Of a stretch of DNA of 64,000 bases, positions 46,150-55,390 are shown piece after piece. A program made the translations under genes and the position numbers. The notes under the pieces were generated by a model that worked only from the letters and a program-made list of their open reading frames with translations, had not been told where the DNA came from and made no database searches. The stretch's first letter is position 1; each line of letters begins with the position of its first letter. The stretch is from positions 496,001 through 560,000 of the forward strand of contig NZ_UGYM01000002.1 of assembly GCF_900456975.1 (NCBI RefSeq). The letters run 5' to 3'. Source of the DNA: Shewanella baltica. GTDB taxonomy: Bacteria; Pseudomonadota; Gammaproteobacteria; Enterobacterales; Shewanellaceae.

Positions 46150-47166
46150 ATGATCCGAGTCGCTATCAATGGTTATGGCCGTATCGGCCGCTCTATTCTT
46201 CGTGCTTTGTACGAGTCTGGAAAACGGCAGCAAATGCAGATTGTCGCGATTAATGAATTAGCTAAACCTGAAGCCATTATTCATCTGACCCAGTACGACA
46301 CCACCCACGGTCGGTTTGCGCACAAAGTGAAACTCGTCGATGATCACATGCTGATTGGCGACGATGCGATAAAAATTCTCCACGAGCCCGATCCCACAAA
46401 ACTCCCTTGGCATGAAATGGACATAGACATTGTCTATGAGGCCACTGGTGTATTACTCGATCGTCAAAGCTGCGAAGCCCATATTCATGCTGGCGCTAAG
46501 CAAGTGCTGATAAGCCATCCATCCTCAGCCGATGTCGATGGTACGATTGTCTATGGTGTGAATCACGATTTACTCCGCGCCGAACACACAGTGGTTTCCA
46601 ACGCTTCTTGTACAACTAACTGTATCGTACCTGTGATCGACGTACTCGATCGCCACTTCGGCGTTAAAAGCGGTGCCATTACCACTATCCATTCGGCAAT
46701 GAACGATCAGCAAGTGATTGATGCTTATCATGATGATTTACGTCGTACCCGCGCCGCCGGCCAATCGATTATTCCAGTCGACACTAAGCTTGCCCGCGGT
46801 ATTGAGCGGATTTTGCCGCACATGAAAGATAAATTTGAAGCGATTTCGGTGCGCGTGCCGACCATCAACGTGACCGCAATCGATTTGTCTGTGACGCTTG
46901 AGAAAACCGTCGATATTGCCACTGTGAACCAGGTGCTGGAGTCGGCCGCCAATGGGCGATTTAACGGCATTTTGGGTTATACTGATGAGCCCTTGGTTTC
47001 ATGTGATTTCAACCATGATCCGCGCTCCAGTATTGTTGACGGTACCCAGACCCGTGTCAGCGCCGGTCAGCTGGTGAAGTTACTGTTGTGGTGCGATAAC
47101 GAGTGGGGTTTTGCCAACCGTATGTTAGATACGAGTTTGGCGATGATCGCGGCCAAGCGAGGCTGA
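46150..47166 (+). CDS. epd: D-erythrose-4-phosphate dehydrogenase
   Basis: A 338-residue GAPDH-family enzyme that oxidises erythrose 4-phosphate to 4-phosphoerythronate for PLP synthesis. It begins [20 protein letters not shown] (NAD fold) and has the catalytic [16 protein letters not shown]. The GAPDH-like EWGFANRML end is present. Position between tkt and pgk is the classical epd context and separates it from glycolytic gapA. The ATG at 46150 follows GAGA; the upstream frame to 46078 overlaps the terminator and is rejected. Confidence 0.93.
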   Translation: MIRVAINGYGRIGRSILRALYESGKRQQMQIVAINELAKPEAIIHLTQYDTTHGRFAHKVKLVDDHMLIGDDAIKILHEPDPTKLPWHEMDIDIVYEATGVLLDRQSCEAHIHAGAKQVLISHPSSADVDGTIVYGVNHDLLRAEHTVVSNASCTTNCIVPVIDVLDRHFGVKSGAITTIHSAMNDQQVIDAYHDDLRRTRAAGQSIIPVDTKLARGIERILPHMKDKFEAISVRVPTINVTAIDLSVTLEKTVDIATVNQVLESAANGRFNGILGYTDEPLVSCDFNHDPRSSIVDGTQTRVSAGQLVKLLLWCDNEWGFANRMLDTSLAMIAAKRG

Positions 47167-47303
47167 TAAAAAGTAGATTATTCACCGGTGGGTCAATCAG
47201 TTATATGCCAATTCGACGGGATGTCGAGCGCCTAGCGGCAGTAAACTGATACCGGCCATGTGTGAAACCAGTTTGTTTTTTGATTATAAAAGGAAGCGTT
47301 ACT

Positions 47304-48479
47304 ATGGCAATTATCAATATGTCAGATTTGGATCTACAAGGTAAGCGCGTGCTTATCCGTGAAGATCTCAATGTGCCTGTCAGCAACGGCGTCGTCACCA
47401 GTGATGCACGTCTGCGCGCCTCTCTCCCAACTATCGAGTTGGCCCTTGCTAAAGGCGCCGCTGTGATGGTGATGTCGCACTTAGGTCGTCCGACCGAAGG
47501 TGAATACAATCCCGAATATTCTATGCAACCTGTGGTCGACTACTTGGCTAAAGCCTTGTCGTGTCCTGTGAGTTTAGCGACCGACTATTTAGACGGCGTC
47601 GACGTTGCTGTGGGTGAAGTCGTGGTATTCGAAAACGTGCGTTTTAACGTGGGCGAAGGCAAGAACAACGAAGAGCTGTCGCAAAAAATGGCGGCATTGT
47701 GTGATGTCTATGTGATGGACGCCTTTGGTACTGCACATCGCGCCCAAGCATCGACCCATGGCGTGGGCATGTTTGCCCCCATCGCCTGTGCTGGCCCATT
47801 ACTGGCGCAAGAATTAGATGCTTTAGGCAAGGCATTAGATAATCCTGCGCGTCCTATGGTGGCGATTGTCGGTGGCTCTAAAGTGTCGACTAAGCTGACC
47901 GTGCTAGAAAGCCTTTCAGGTATCGTTGATCAGTTAGTGGTTGGCGGCGGTATTGCCAATACTTTCATCGCGGCGGCGGGCTACAATGTCGGTAAATCAC
48001 TGTATGAAGCGGATTTGATCGACGAAGCTAAGCGTTTAGTGGCCAATGCTAAGAGTCGTGGCGCCGATATTCCTGTGCCGACAGATGTAGTCGTGGCAGG
48101 CGAGTTTAGCCCAACGGCTGCGGCAACCTTAAAATCAGTTAGCGAAGTCGCTGATGGCGAAATGATTTTTGATATTGGTCCAGATAGCGCTGAAGCTCTA
48201 GCTAAAATCATCGAATCTGCTGGCACTATCGTGTGGAACGGCCCTGTGGGCGTGTTCGAATTCGACCAATTTGGTGAAGGTACTAAGCGTATCGCCCAAG
48301 CGATTGCCGATTCAAAAGCTTTCTCTATCGCAGGCGGTGGTGACACTTTGGCTGCGGTTGATAAGTACGGTATTGCCGATAAAGTGTCTTACATTTCTAC
48401 TGGCGGCGGCGCTTTCCTCGAGTTCCTCGAAGGTAAAGAATTACCGGCTGTGGCTATGTTAGAAAAGCGCGGCGCTTAA
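47304..48479 (+). CDS. pgk: Phosphoglycerate kinase
   Basis: A 391-residue glycolytic and gluconeogenic enzyme that transfers phosphate between 1,3-bisphosphoglycerate and ADP. Signatures are [49 protein letters not shown] and the C-terminal [23 protein letters not shown] precedes the ATG at 47304. It lies between epd and fba. Confidence 0.97.
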   Translation: MAIINMSDLDLQGKRVLIREDLNVPVSNGVVTSDARLRASLPTIELALAKGAAVMVMSHLGRPTEGEYNPEYSMQPVVDYLAKALSCPVSLATDYLDGVDVAVGEVVVFENVRFNVGEGKNNEELSQKMAALCDVYVMDAFGTAHRAQASTHGVGMFAPIACAGPLLAQELDALGKALDNPARPMVAIVGGSKVSTKLTVLESLSGIVDQLVVGGGIANTFIAAAGYNVGKSLYEADLIDEAKRLVANAKSRGADIPVPTDVVVAGEFSPTAAATLKSVSEVADGEMIFDIGPDSAEALAKIIESAGTIVWNGPVGVFEFDQFGEGTKRIAQAIADSKAFSIAGGGDTLAAVDKYGIADKVSYISTGGGAFLEFLEGKELPAVAMLEKRGA

Positions 48480-48497
48480 TTATTAAGTTTTAAAATA

Positions 48498-48518
48498 CGC
48501 GGCGCATAAGACGCCGCG
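48498..48518 (+). terminator. GC-rich hairpin after pgk
   Basis: CGCGGCG and its complement with a 7-base loop, 18 bases after the pgk stop. There is no T-run, so this may stabilise the mRNA end or cause partial termination before fba. Confidence 0.45.
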
Positions 48519-48730
48519 ATAAGCTCTGATATCATCAAAGCTTGATAATAAATAAAAGAATTATAAAAAAACCGCCCGTGTTTATTTTAGATATTTTTTC
48601 AGGTACTTATTTTAGGTGCTTGTTTAAGGTATCTATCTGAATACGGGTATAAAAATCCATCCAAACGATAGTGACCTCGGTGACCAAGCGTTGCAGAATG
48701 TGACAGTCACCCTATTATTGGAGTTACAAA

Positions 48731-49798
48731 ATGGCGTTAATTTCCCTACGACAACTACTCGACCACGCAGCAGAACATGGATACGGTGTGCCTGCGTTCA
48801 ACGTTAACAACTTAGAGCAGATGCGTGCCATCATGCAGGCCGCTGAAGCAACAGACAGCCCTGTTATTGTGCAAGCTTCTGCTGGTGCGCGTAAATATGC
48901 TCGCCCACAGTTCTTAAAATATTTGATGGCTGCAGCCCTTGAGCAGTACCCAGATATTCCTGTGTGTATTCACCAAGACCACGGTACCGATCCTGATATC
49001 TGTCAGCGTTCTATCCAATTAGGCATGTCATCAGTGATGATGGATGGCTCTTTGATGGCTGACGGCAAAACCCCTGCATCTTATGACTACAACGTCGATG
49101 TCACTCGTCGCACAGTGGCATTTGCCCATGCGTGTGGCGTGTCAGTTGAAGGCGAAATCGGCTGTTTAGGCAGTTTAGAAACTGGCCAAGCAGGCGAAGA
49201 AGACGGTATTGGTGCAGTGGGTACATTAAGCATGGATCAAATGCTGACCACTCCTGATGAAGCGGCGCGTTTTGTTGCCGATACCCATGTTGATGCACTT
49301 GCCATCGCTATCGGTACTAGCCACGGTGCTTACAAGTTCAGCCGTAAACCTACGGGCGATGTACTGCGTATCGACCGCATCAAAGAAATCCATGCGCGTA
49401 TTCCTAATACTCACTTAGTGATGCACGGTTCATCTTCAGTGCCACAAGAATGGTTACAGATCATCAACCAATACGGTGGTCAGATCCCAGAAACCTACGG
49501 CGTGCCATTAGAAGAAATCGTTGAAGGTATCAAGCACGGTGTGCGTAAAGTGAATATCGATACTGACTTACGTTTAGCATCAACAGGTGCGGTACGTAAG
49601 TTCTTAGCGGAACACCCAAGTGAATTTGACCCACGTAAATTCTTGAAAGCGTCAATGGAAGCCATGGCAGACATCTGTACTGTTCGCTACGAAGCTTTCG
49701 GTTGTGCTGGTCAAGCATCTAAGATTAAACCATTGTCTTTACAAGCAATGTATAAAGCGTATCAGTCTGGCGCGTTAGATCCTAAGATCAACATGTAA
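48731..49798 (+). CDS. fba: Class II fructose-bisphosphate aldolase
   Basis: A 355-residue zinc aldolase that cleaves fructose 1,6-bisphosphate. Metal ligands are visible in [10 protein letters not shown] and in [34 protein letters not shown] starts the barrel. The sequence looks like the Calvin-cycle-type class II subfamily rather than E. coli FbaA. The 251-base gap from pgk may hold its own promoter. A strong terminator follows. Confidence 0.96.
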   Translation: MALISLRQLLDHAAEHGYGVPAFNVNNLEQMRAIMQAAEATDSPVIVQASAGARKYARPQFLKYLMAAALEQYPDIPVCIHQDHGTDPDICQRSIQLGMSSVMMDGSLMADGKTPASYDYNVDVTRRTVAFAHACGVSVEGEIGCLGSLETGQAGEEDGIGAVGTLSMDQMLTTPDEAARFVADTHVDALAIAIGTSHGAYKFSRKPTGDVLRIDRIKEIHARIPNTHLVMHGSSSVPQEWLQIINQYGGQIPETYGVPLEEIVEGIKHGVRKVNIDTDLRLASTGAVRKFLAEHPSEFDPRKFLKASMEAMADICTVRYEAFGCAGQASKIKPLSLQAMYKAYQSGALDPKINM

Positions 49799-49814
49799 GC
49801 GTTATCGCTAAGAC

Positions 49815-49840
49815 AAAAACCCGCTGATGCGGGTTTTTTT
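49815..49840 (+). terminator. Rho-independent terminator of fba
   Basis: A 10-bp stem (AAAAACCCGC and complement) with a 4-base loop, followed by a 7-base T-run, 16 bases after the stop. Confidence 0.92.
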
Positions 49841-50003
49841 ATGGACGAAATAGCGGTCGTTTTCATTTTTTAAGCGTAAATGTTAATATTGCGCGGATTT
49901 TCAGGGGAAAAAACTAACCCATATTAATATGTGCTTATTCAGCTTCGCTTGGACGAACAGATATTTATAGGGATTGGATTTAACGGAACAGGAACGATTA
50001 AAC

Positions 50004-50741
50004 ATGAAAAAAGTACTGACCGCAGCACTATTAATGACTGCACCTTTTATGGCAACTGCTGGAGCCGATTTTGTAAAAGGCGACAGAACGTTCGCTGGTG
50101 AAGCAGAGTTAGGTGCCACCTTAACTACAGGTAACACTGAAACTTCCTCATTTAAGGGACGTTTAAATCTTAAGCATGAGCTAGGCGATTGGGAAAATCA
50201 GTACTTACTAGAAGGTTTATACAAAGAAGATACCGGTTCTGTCACCGCGAAACGTTATTTAGCGGGTGCACAGGGTAACTATAAGATGACAGATAGTAGC
50301 TACCTGTTTGCGAATGCCAGTTATGAAGTCGACCCGTTTACCGGTTATGACTATACCCTATCTGGCGCAGCGGGTTATGGTCATAGACTGTATGATACCA
50401 GCAAGACCTTTTTAGATGTTGAAGTGGGTCCCGGTTATATCTATCAACGTCTGGATACTGAGCAAGCGCTTATCGAAGGTTATGATACCAACGACAGCGT
50501 TGTTGCCCACGGCGTGATTAACTTTGAAACTGAAATCACTGAAACCTCTAAATTCCAACAGCGTTTCGTTGCCGATTACGGTGACAAGTTAGATGCCCGT
50601 TCTGAAACCTCATTAACGGCAAATATTATCGGCGCATTGGCGATGAAGTTTGCCATTATTGTGCGTTACAACAGCGAGCCGCTGGATGATAAGAAAAGCA
50701 CAGATACCGAAACCAATATGACCTTGTTATATGCTTTCTAA
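50004..50741 (+). CDS. DUF481 (YdiY-like) outer-membrane protein
   Basis: A 245-residue protein with signal peptide MKKVLTAALLMTAPFMATA. The DUF481 pattern follows: FAGEAELGATLTTGNTETSSFKG, then alternating beta-strands and a final MTLLYAF. Members are called salt-induced outer-membrane proteins, but the function is poorly known. The ATG at 50004 starts the signal peptide and follows AGGAAC. It is monocistronic, with terminators on both sides. Confidence 0.9.
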   Translation: MKKVLTAALLMTAPFMATAGADFVKGDRTFAGEAELGATLTTGNTETSSFKGRLNLKHELGDWENQYLLEGLYKEDTGSVTAKRYLAGAQGNYKMTDSSYLFANASYEVDPFTGYDYTLSGAAGYGHRLYDTSKTFLDVEVGPGYIYQRLDTEQALIEGYDTNDSVVAHGVINFETEITETSKFQQRFVADYGDKLDARSETSLTANIIGALAMKFAIIVRYNSEPLDDKKSTDTETNMTLLYAF

Positions 50742-50763
50742 TGCTGTGACACTGATTTAAAAC

Positions 50764-50790
50764 AAAAAAGCACCTTCGAGGTGCTTTTTT
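50764..50790 (+). terminator. Terminator of DUF481 gene
   Basis: A 12-bp stem (AAAAAAGCACCT and complement) with a TCG loop and a T-run. Confidence 0.92.
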
Positions 50791-50983
50791 ATTGGCTGTT
50801 TTTGGACTAAGTTGAATATACGTTAAGCTTTTCTTTATTAGTAACATCTGTAGTTATACAAAAATTAATGTTTTAAATGCCTTTGGTTATAGGGTAATGC
50901 ATAGAAAGTTGCGTTTTATCAACATTTGCTATGCCGAAGCTATGGTAATTTTCGACTAATTTCCTACGTAGAGATGAACTTTA

Positions 50984-52453
50984 ATGAAATTACAGCGGTT
51001 GTTTAAAGGCAGTGGAATGGCGTTGTGGAGTCTATTCTGCGTTGCAATATTGAGCGGATTCTCACCTGCAGCATGGGCTATGACAGAAGGGGCAGATCGG
51101 CTTAATTTAACCGCCGCGAGCGTGGGTTATGTCGCTGTCTGTGTGTTTGTGCTGGCTTACGTATTGGTGATGGCCGAGGAGACATTACATTTACGCAAGT
51201 CGAAACCTGTGCTCGTTGCGGCAGGGATCATCTGGGGCATGATAGGTTTTGTCTATATGCAAAACGGCATGTCCGAAGTGTCGGAAGCGGCATTCAAGCA
51301 AAACTTGCTCGAATACGCCGAGCTACTGCTCTTCTTGCTGGTGGCGATGACCTATATCAATGCCATGGAAGAACGTAATCTGTTCGATGCGATCCGCGGC
51401 TGGCTGGTGGGTCGTGGTTTTAGCCTGCGAACTGTGTTTTGGTTAACGGGCTTTATGGCGTTTTTCATATCGCCTGTGGCCGATAACTTAACCACAGCTT
51501 TACTGATGTGCGCTGTGGTGATGAAGGTTGGGGCAGGGCAACGCAAGTTTATTACCCTTGCCTGTATCAACATTGTCGTTGCCGCCAACGCGGGTGGCGC
51601 GTTTAGCCCCTTTGGTGACATCACGACCTTAATGGTATGGCAAAAGGGCCTAGTGCACTTTGGCGATTTCTTTAATCTGTTCATTCCCGCCCTCGTTAAC
51701 TTTGCCTTACCCGCCGCCATTATGAGTGTGTTCATCCCGCATTTTGTGCCTGAGCCTGAAAAAGAGCATGTGTACACTAAGCCCGGTGCTAAACGCATTG
51801 TAGGGCTGTTTTTACTCACTATTGCTACGGCAGTGTGTGCCCATTCCTTCTTAGGTATGCCGCCTGTACTGGGCATGATGACGGGATTAGGCTTTCTGCA
51901 ATTCTTTGGTTTTTACCTGCGTAAAACCTTCAATCGTTCCGTTGCTCGCGAACGTGAAAAGGCGGAATTAAGACAAGACAAATTACGCCTGCAGCAACTT
52001 GGCAGTGTGGTGCCATTTGATGTGTTCAGCCGCATTTCCCGCGCCGAGTGGGATACTTTGCTGTTCTTTTATGGCGTAGTGTTATGCGTCGGCGGCCTAG
52101 GTTTTATGGGATATTTGAGCTTAGTGTCTGAGGCCATGTACTCACATTGGGATGTCACCTATGCCAACGTTGCCGTGGGTTTACTTTCGTCTGTGATTGA
52201 TAATATTCCTGTGATGTTTGCGGTATTGACCATGAATCCCGATATGGCATTGGGACAGTGGTTACTGGTAACGCTGACCGCTGGGGTAGGTGGAAGTTTG
52301 CTCTCGATTGGCAGTGCGGCAGGAGTTGCCCTGATGGGGCAAGCGCGCGGCATTTACACCTTTGGGGCACATCTGCGGTGGACGCCTGTGATAGCTTTAG
52401 GTTATGTGGCGAGCATTTTAGTGCACATGTGGTTAAACGCCGCGATGTTCTAA
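50984..52453 (+). CDS. nhaD: Na+/H+ antiporter NhaD
   Basis: A 489-residue membrane protein with about 12-13 helices that exports Na+ in exchange for H+, mainly at alkaline pH. SPVADNLTTALLMCAVVMKVG and ANAGGAFSPFGDITTLMVW are the central NhaD motifs; SSVIDNIPVMFAVLTMNP is the second conserved Asp-containing segment. The N terminus (AILSGFSPAAWA) looks like a cleavable signal, as in other NhaD proteins. It complements the Na+-pumping Nqr encoded in the same window. Confidence 0.93.
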   Translation: MKLQRLFKGSGMALWSLFCVAILSGFSPAAWAMTEGADRLNLTAASVGYVAVCVFVLAYVLVMAEETLHLRKSKPVLVAAGIIWGMIGFVYMQNGMSEVSEAAFKQNLLEYAELLLFLLVAMTYINAMEERNLFDAIRGWLVGRGFSLRTVFWLTGFMAFFISPVADNLTTALLMCAVVMKVGAGQRKFITLACINIVVAANAGGAFSPFGDITTLMVWQKGLVHFGDFFNLFIPALVNFALPAAIMSVFIPHFVPEPEKEHVYTKPGAKRIVGLFLLTIATAVCAHSFLGMPPVLGMMTGLGFLQFFGFYLRKTFNRSVAREREKAELRQDKLRLQQLGSVVPFDVFSRISRAEWDTLLFFYGVVLCVGGLGFMGYLSLVSEAMYSHWDVTYANVAVGLLSSVIDNIPVMFAVLTMNPDMALGQWLLVTLTAGVGGSLLSIGSAAGVALMGQARGIYTFGAHLRWTPVIALGYVASILVHMWLNAAMF

Positions 52454-52602
52454 CACTGCGTTAGCTTGATTATCGTTTATCGAGACAGGCTTGCGGCTTG
52501 TCTCACGAAAATTAACTATTTGCTGGCTTGGGTTAGCAAGATCACATTAATCATTGGTTGGCTTGCATAGACTTAACTCCGTGTTTTTATGGAGTTGAGT
52601 TA

Positions 52603-53352
52603 ATGTGTATGCAATTGGGAGACTGCAGGTTTGATCGAGAACGAGGCATGCTGATTGAGTTGTCTCGCGATGAATCTTGGCATCTTTCTCGGGCCGAGTT
52701 ACAAGTGCTCACGTTATTGCTTGAACACCAAGGTCAGTTAGTTTCAAAGCACATGCTAAAAACGGGGGATGGACAAGGTCCGCCATTAACCGATGCCTCT
52801 GTGTCCCGCGCCATATCCACGCTCTGCTCCTTTCTAGGCCCTCAGCACGAGGGCTTGATCGAAACCGTTAAAGGCCAAGGTTATTTATTGCGGCCATCAA
52901 ACGGCAGCGAATATCGAGGCGTCAATTACCTCAGACTACACACTGTGCCTTTGTGGAGTGCCTTAGTGTTATTTGGGGTGATGTTGGCGTTTTCGGTGTT
53001 TTATCTGAAACACACAGATCACAGCAAGCCGACCCAAGCTTTGATGACGTCGATACTGTCGTTAGCCTCGGGTCAGCAAGTGCGCTTGAACTTATATGCC
53101 GACTCCAGTGCGAGTAACACCTTACTGTTCGAAATGGGCGAGCGCTTAAGCGCGGGCCTCATTGCCTGTGGCAAGAGCGATTGGGCGGATGTTTATGCGT
53201 CTTTATCCCATGACAAACAAGTGCTTAATATGACGTTTCGCGGTGAAAAACTCGACCAGTCAGTGCTCCGCAATATTAGTATCAGCGATTTTTCTCGCCC
53301 CAAAGCATTCATCGACTCTGCCTGGCTGCGCGAGGTGGATATCTGTGGCTAA
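52603..53352 (+). CDS. ToxR/CadC-like membrane-anchored transcription regulator
   Basis: A 249-residue regulator with a cytoplasmic winged helix (about 5-97), one membrane helix (about 117-135, LWSALVLFGVMLAFSVFYL) and a periplasmic tail of about 110 residues. The wing includes DASVSRAISTLCSFLG and IETVKGQGYLL, typical of ToxR-type DNA binding. The periplasmic tail holds two Cys residues, one at LIACGKS and one at the extreme end (VDICG), reminiscent of the paired Cys in ToxR. The ATG at 52603 follows GGAG; an earlier TTG at 52558 is less likely. The downstream gene overlaps by 8 bases, as in toxRS. Confidence 0.85.
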   Translation: MCMQLGDCRFDRERGMLIELSRDESWHLSRAELQVLTLLLEHQGQLVSKHMLKTGDGQGPPLTDASVSRAISTLCSFLGPQHEGLIETVKGQGYLLRPSNGSEYRGVNYLRLHTVPLWSALVLFGVMLAFSVFYLKHTDHSKPTQALMTSILSLASGQQVRLNLYADSSASNTLLFEMGERLSAGLIACGKSDWADVYASLSHDKQVLNMTFRGEKLDQSVLRNISISDFSRPKAFIDSAWLREVDICG

Positions 53353-53893
53353 ATGGCTCAAGTGGACCATCAATATTGTTATTTTGTCGGCCTTGATTGC
53401 GGCTTGCGGGGTGATTTATAAACAGTCGGCAACGAGCCGGACCATGATGTTGAGTTGCAGTTCAGAACTGTTTGATCGCCACTCGAGTGCGAATCCCAGT
53501 ATCAGTGCCAGCAGTGACAATAAATTTTACCTGCTTGTGGACGTATTGATTGCCGCCGACAAAGCGCAAATCAACTACCGTTACTTTAATTTTGATGGCA
53601 CCAGTGCGGGCCATATTTCGATGCGTGGCAAGGTCGACAGTATTGAGGCTAATAGCATGACCTATAAGGTGGCGGTGGAGGCGAAAACTGAATCGGAAAT
53701 GGAAAAGCAAAAAAATTGGCCAGAACATATGAAATACCTTTCTAACATCAGCAGTTTACCGTTTCGCGATTCTGGGGTGAATAATTTCAGTATTGAAGTG
53801 TTAGATATGGATGACACTAAGGATTATGCCGTGGTGTTATTCCAACCCAGCAATACGATTTGTGGATGCCGAATCGTAAATAGTCGAATTTAA
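53345..53893 (+). CDS. Small membrane partner of the ToxR-like regulator (FidL/ToxS-like)
   Basis: A 182-residue protein starting with GTG that overlaps the regulator by 8 bases; GAGGTGG lies before it. One N-terminal hydrophobic segment (about 5-25, with LIAAC that could be a lipobox) is followed by a periplasmic domain with C38 and a terminal CGC. The fold may be FidL-like, a family found beside CadC/ToxR regulators, but I make that assignment with low confidence. The likely role is to stabilise or modulate the regulator's periplasmic tail. The earlier in-frame start at 53243 lies inside the regulator gene and is rejected. Confidence 0.7.
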   Translation: MAKWLKWTINIVILSALIAACGVIYKQSATSRTMMLSCSSELFDRHSSANPSISASSDNKFYLLVDVLIAADKAQINYRYFNFDGTSAGHISMRGKVDSIEANSMTYKVAVEAKTESEMEKQKNWPEHMKYLSNISSLPFRDSGVNNFSIEVLDMDDTKDYAVVLFQPSNTICGCRIVNSRI

Positions 53894-53986
53894 TCAGTGA
53901 ATTTGAGTTTATTTCAGTTAAGATTAGTGCTCATTGATTTATGTCTACTGCGATGAGTCTCTGTGAGGGCTCATGAAAAGGGTGTT

Positions 53987-55390
53987 GTGTCTAAGATACG
54001 TGTAAAGCAAGAAGAATCCCTGTCGATTAAGTTCAGCCACCAGATGGAAAAGGGCGATAATCGTCAACTTGATCTCTATTTCTTTTTACCAAAGGAAATG
54101 GGCATAGGCTCGCACACGCTCAATGAAGAAGAGTACTACTACAGCGCGATTGTCGGCCGTCGTTCTTACTATTCAGAAGGCTTACACTTACCTTTGGTAC
54201 AGGGACGCTTTGCCAGTTTAAATCGCCGCACCGTTGAAGAATTCAGATTGTACTTGAATCTGTTCGCCTATCAGTTTGCCGTTGCAGTCGAAAACGACGT
54301 TAAAGAACTCAATCAAATCACAGATGTAACCCATTTTTATTTTGCCCTCGACGAATTACGCGAACAAGTTGGCCAGTTGCTGAAAAAGTTTCGCCGTAAC
54401 GAACCTGGCGATCCTAAATGGAAATCCTACTTCGAAAATGCCGACAACTACCTGTCTTGGTTCTGCGAGCAGCAGTTACTAAAAGTACTCGCCCATGCTA
54501 CACGTACCAGTGATTTCAACGATATCCAAGAACGGGTGCTAACACTGTGTCGCAATGAGTGCGCCTATCGGGATGAGCATAACTACAACTCGGCGCAAAC
54601 TAAGCAAGATCCTAACCGCATCTCAAACAAGATGTTGTTGTTACGACGTTTAATCCAACAAGGTGTGGTACTAAAAGAAGAGTTAAAACCCTTAGGGATT
54701 GGCCTTAAAAAGTTCACGACGGGACTGGCGACGGCGTTAGTGATGCTGGTGGTGTCGGCGTTGATTATTCAAGCGCAGGGCGCCTTCAGCGGCTTTACCA
54801 TTGCCTTAGTGCTGACCTTGGCGGTGATTTACGGCTTCAGGGAAATCTTTAAGGATGACGTGCGTAATGCCATGTGGCGTTTTATTCAGCGGGGCAGGCC
54901 ACGCTGGAGCCGGATTTTGCGTGATACCACTAGTCAGGCGGTGATTGCTAAGCAGTTAGTATGGCTTGAGTTTATGCGCCAGCAAGATCTGCCCGATAAA
55001 GTCAGCGAAATTCTAAAGCACAGGCATAGCCAAAATAAGGTCGATGCGGAAATCCTGCACTATAAAATTGCCACTAAGGTGAATCAGAGTGAGTTCCAAG
55101 CGGGATACTCCACCATTCAAGAGCAAGTGAACTTTAGTTTAGTGCCCTTTGCCCGCTACTTAGAGCGGGGTAAGGCGAAGATTTATAAGGAAGTTGAAGG
55201 TAAAATCAGCCATGAATCGGTTGAGCGGCGTTATCAAGTTAACTTGATTTTAGTGCTACGCGATGGCCGCGAAGCCCCGCAGTATATTCGCTACAAAATC
55301 ACCATGAACCGCTCGACGATTATTGAGATTACCCAGAGCCAATTGCCCGATTCTGTCAACATGCCCGAATCTACGATTGATGACGAGTAA
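53987..55390 (+). CDS. Unknown membrane protein, about 467 residues
   Basis: It starts with GTG at 53987 (MSKIRVKQEESLSIKF), with AAAAGGG before it; a GTG at 53963 is also possible. A soluble N-terminal part of about 240 residues is rich in charged residues. Two close membrane helices follow (about 244-285, ATALVMLVVSALIIQ and FTIALVLTLAVIYGF), then a cytoplasmic C-terminal part of about 180 residues. I do not recognise the family. Its 3' end overlaps the convergent PAS/GGDEF gene by 20 bases. It stands alone on its strand. Confidence 0.75.
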   Translation: MSKIRVKQEESLSIKFSHQMEKGDNRQLDLYFFLPKEMGIGSHTLNEEEYYYSAIVGRRSYYSEGLHLPLVQGRFASLNRRTVEEFRLYLNLFAYQFAVAVENDVKELNQITDVTHFYFALDELREQVGQLLKKFRRNEPGDPKWKSYFENADNYLSWFCEQQLLKVLAHATRTSDFNDIQERVLTLCRNECAYRDEHNYNSAQTKQDPNRISNKMLLLRRLIQQGVVLKEELKPLGIGLKKFTTGLATALVMLVVSALIIQAQGAFSGFTIALVLTLAVIYGFREIFKDDVRNAMWRFIQRGRPRWSRILRDTTSQAVIAKQLVWLEFMRQQDLPDKVSEILKHRHSQNKVDAEILHYKIATKVNQSEFQAGYSTIQEQVNFSLVPFARYLERGKAKIYKEVEGKISHESVERRYQVNLILVLRDGREAPQYIRYKITMNRSTIIEITQSQLPDSVNMPESTIDDE

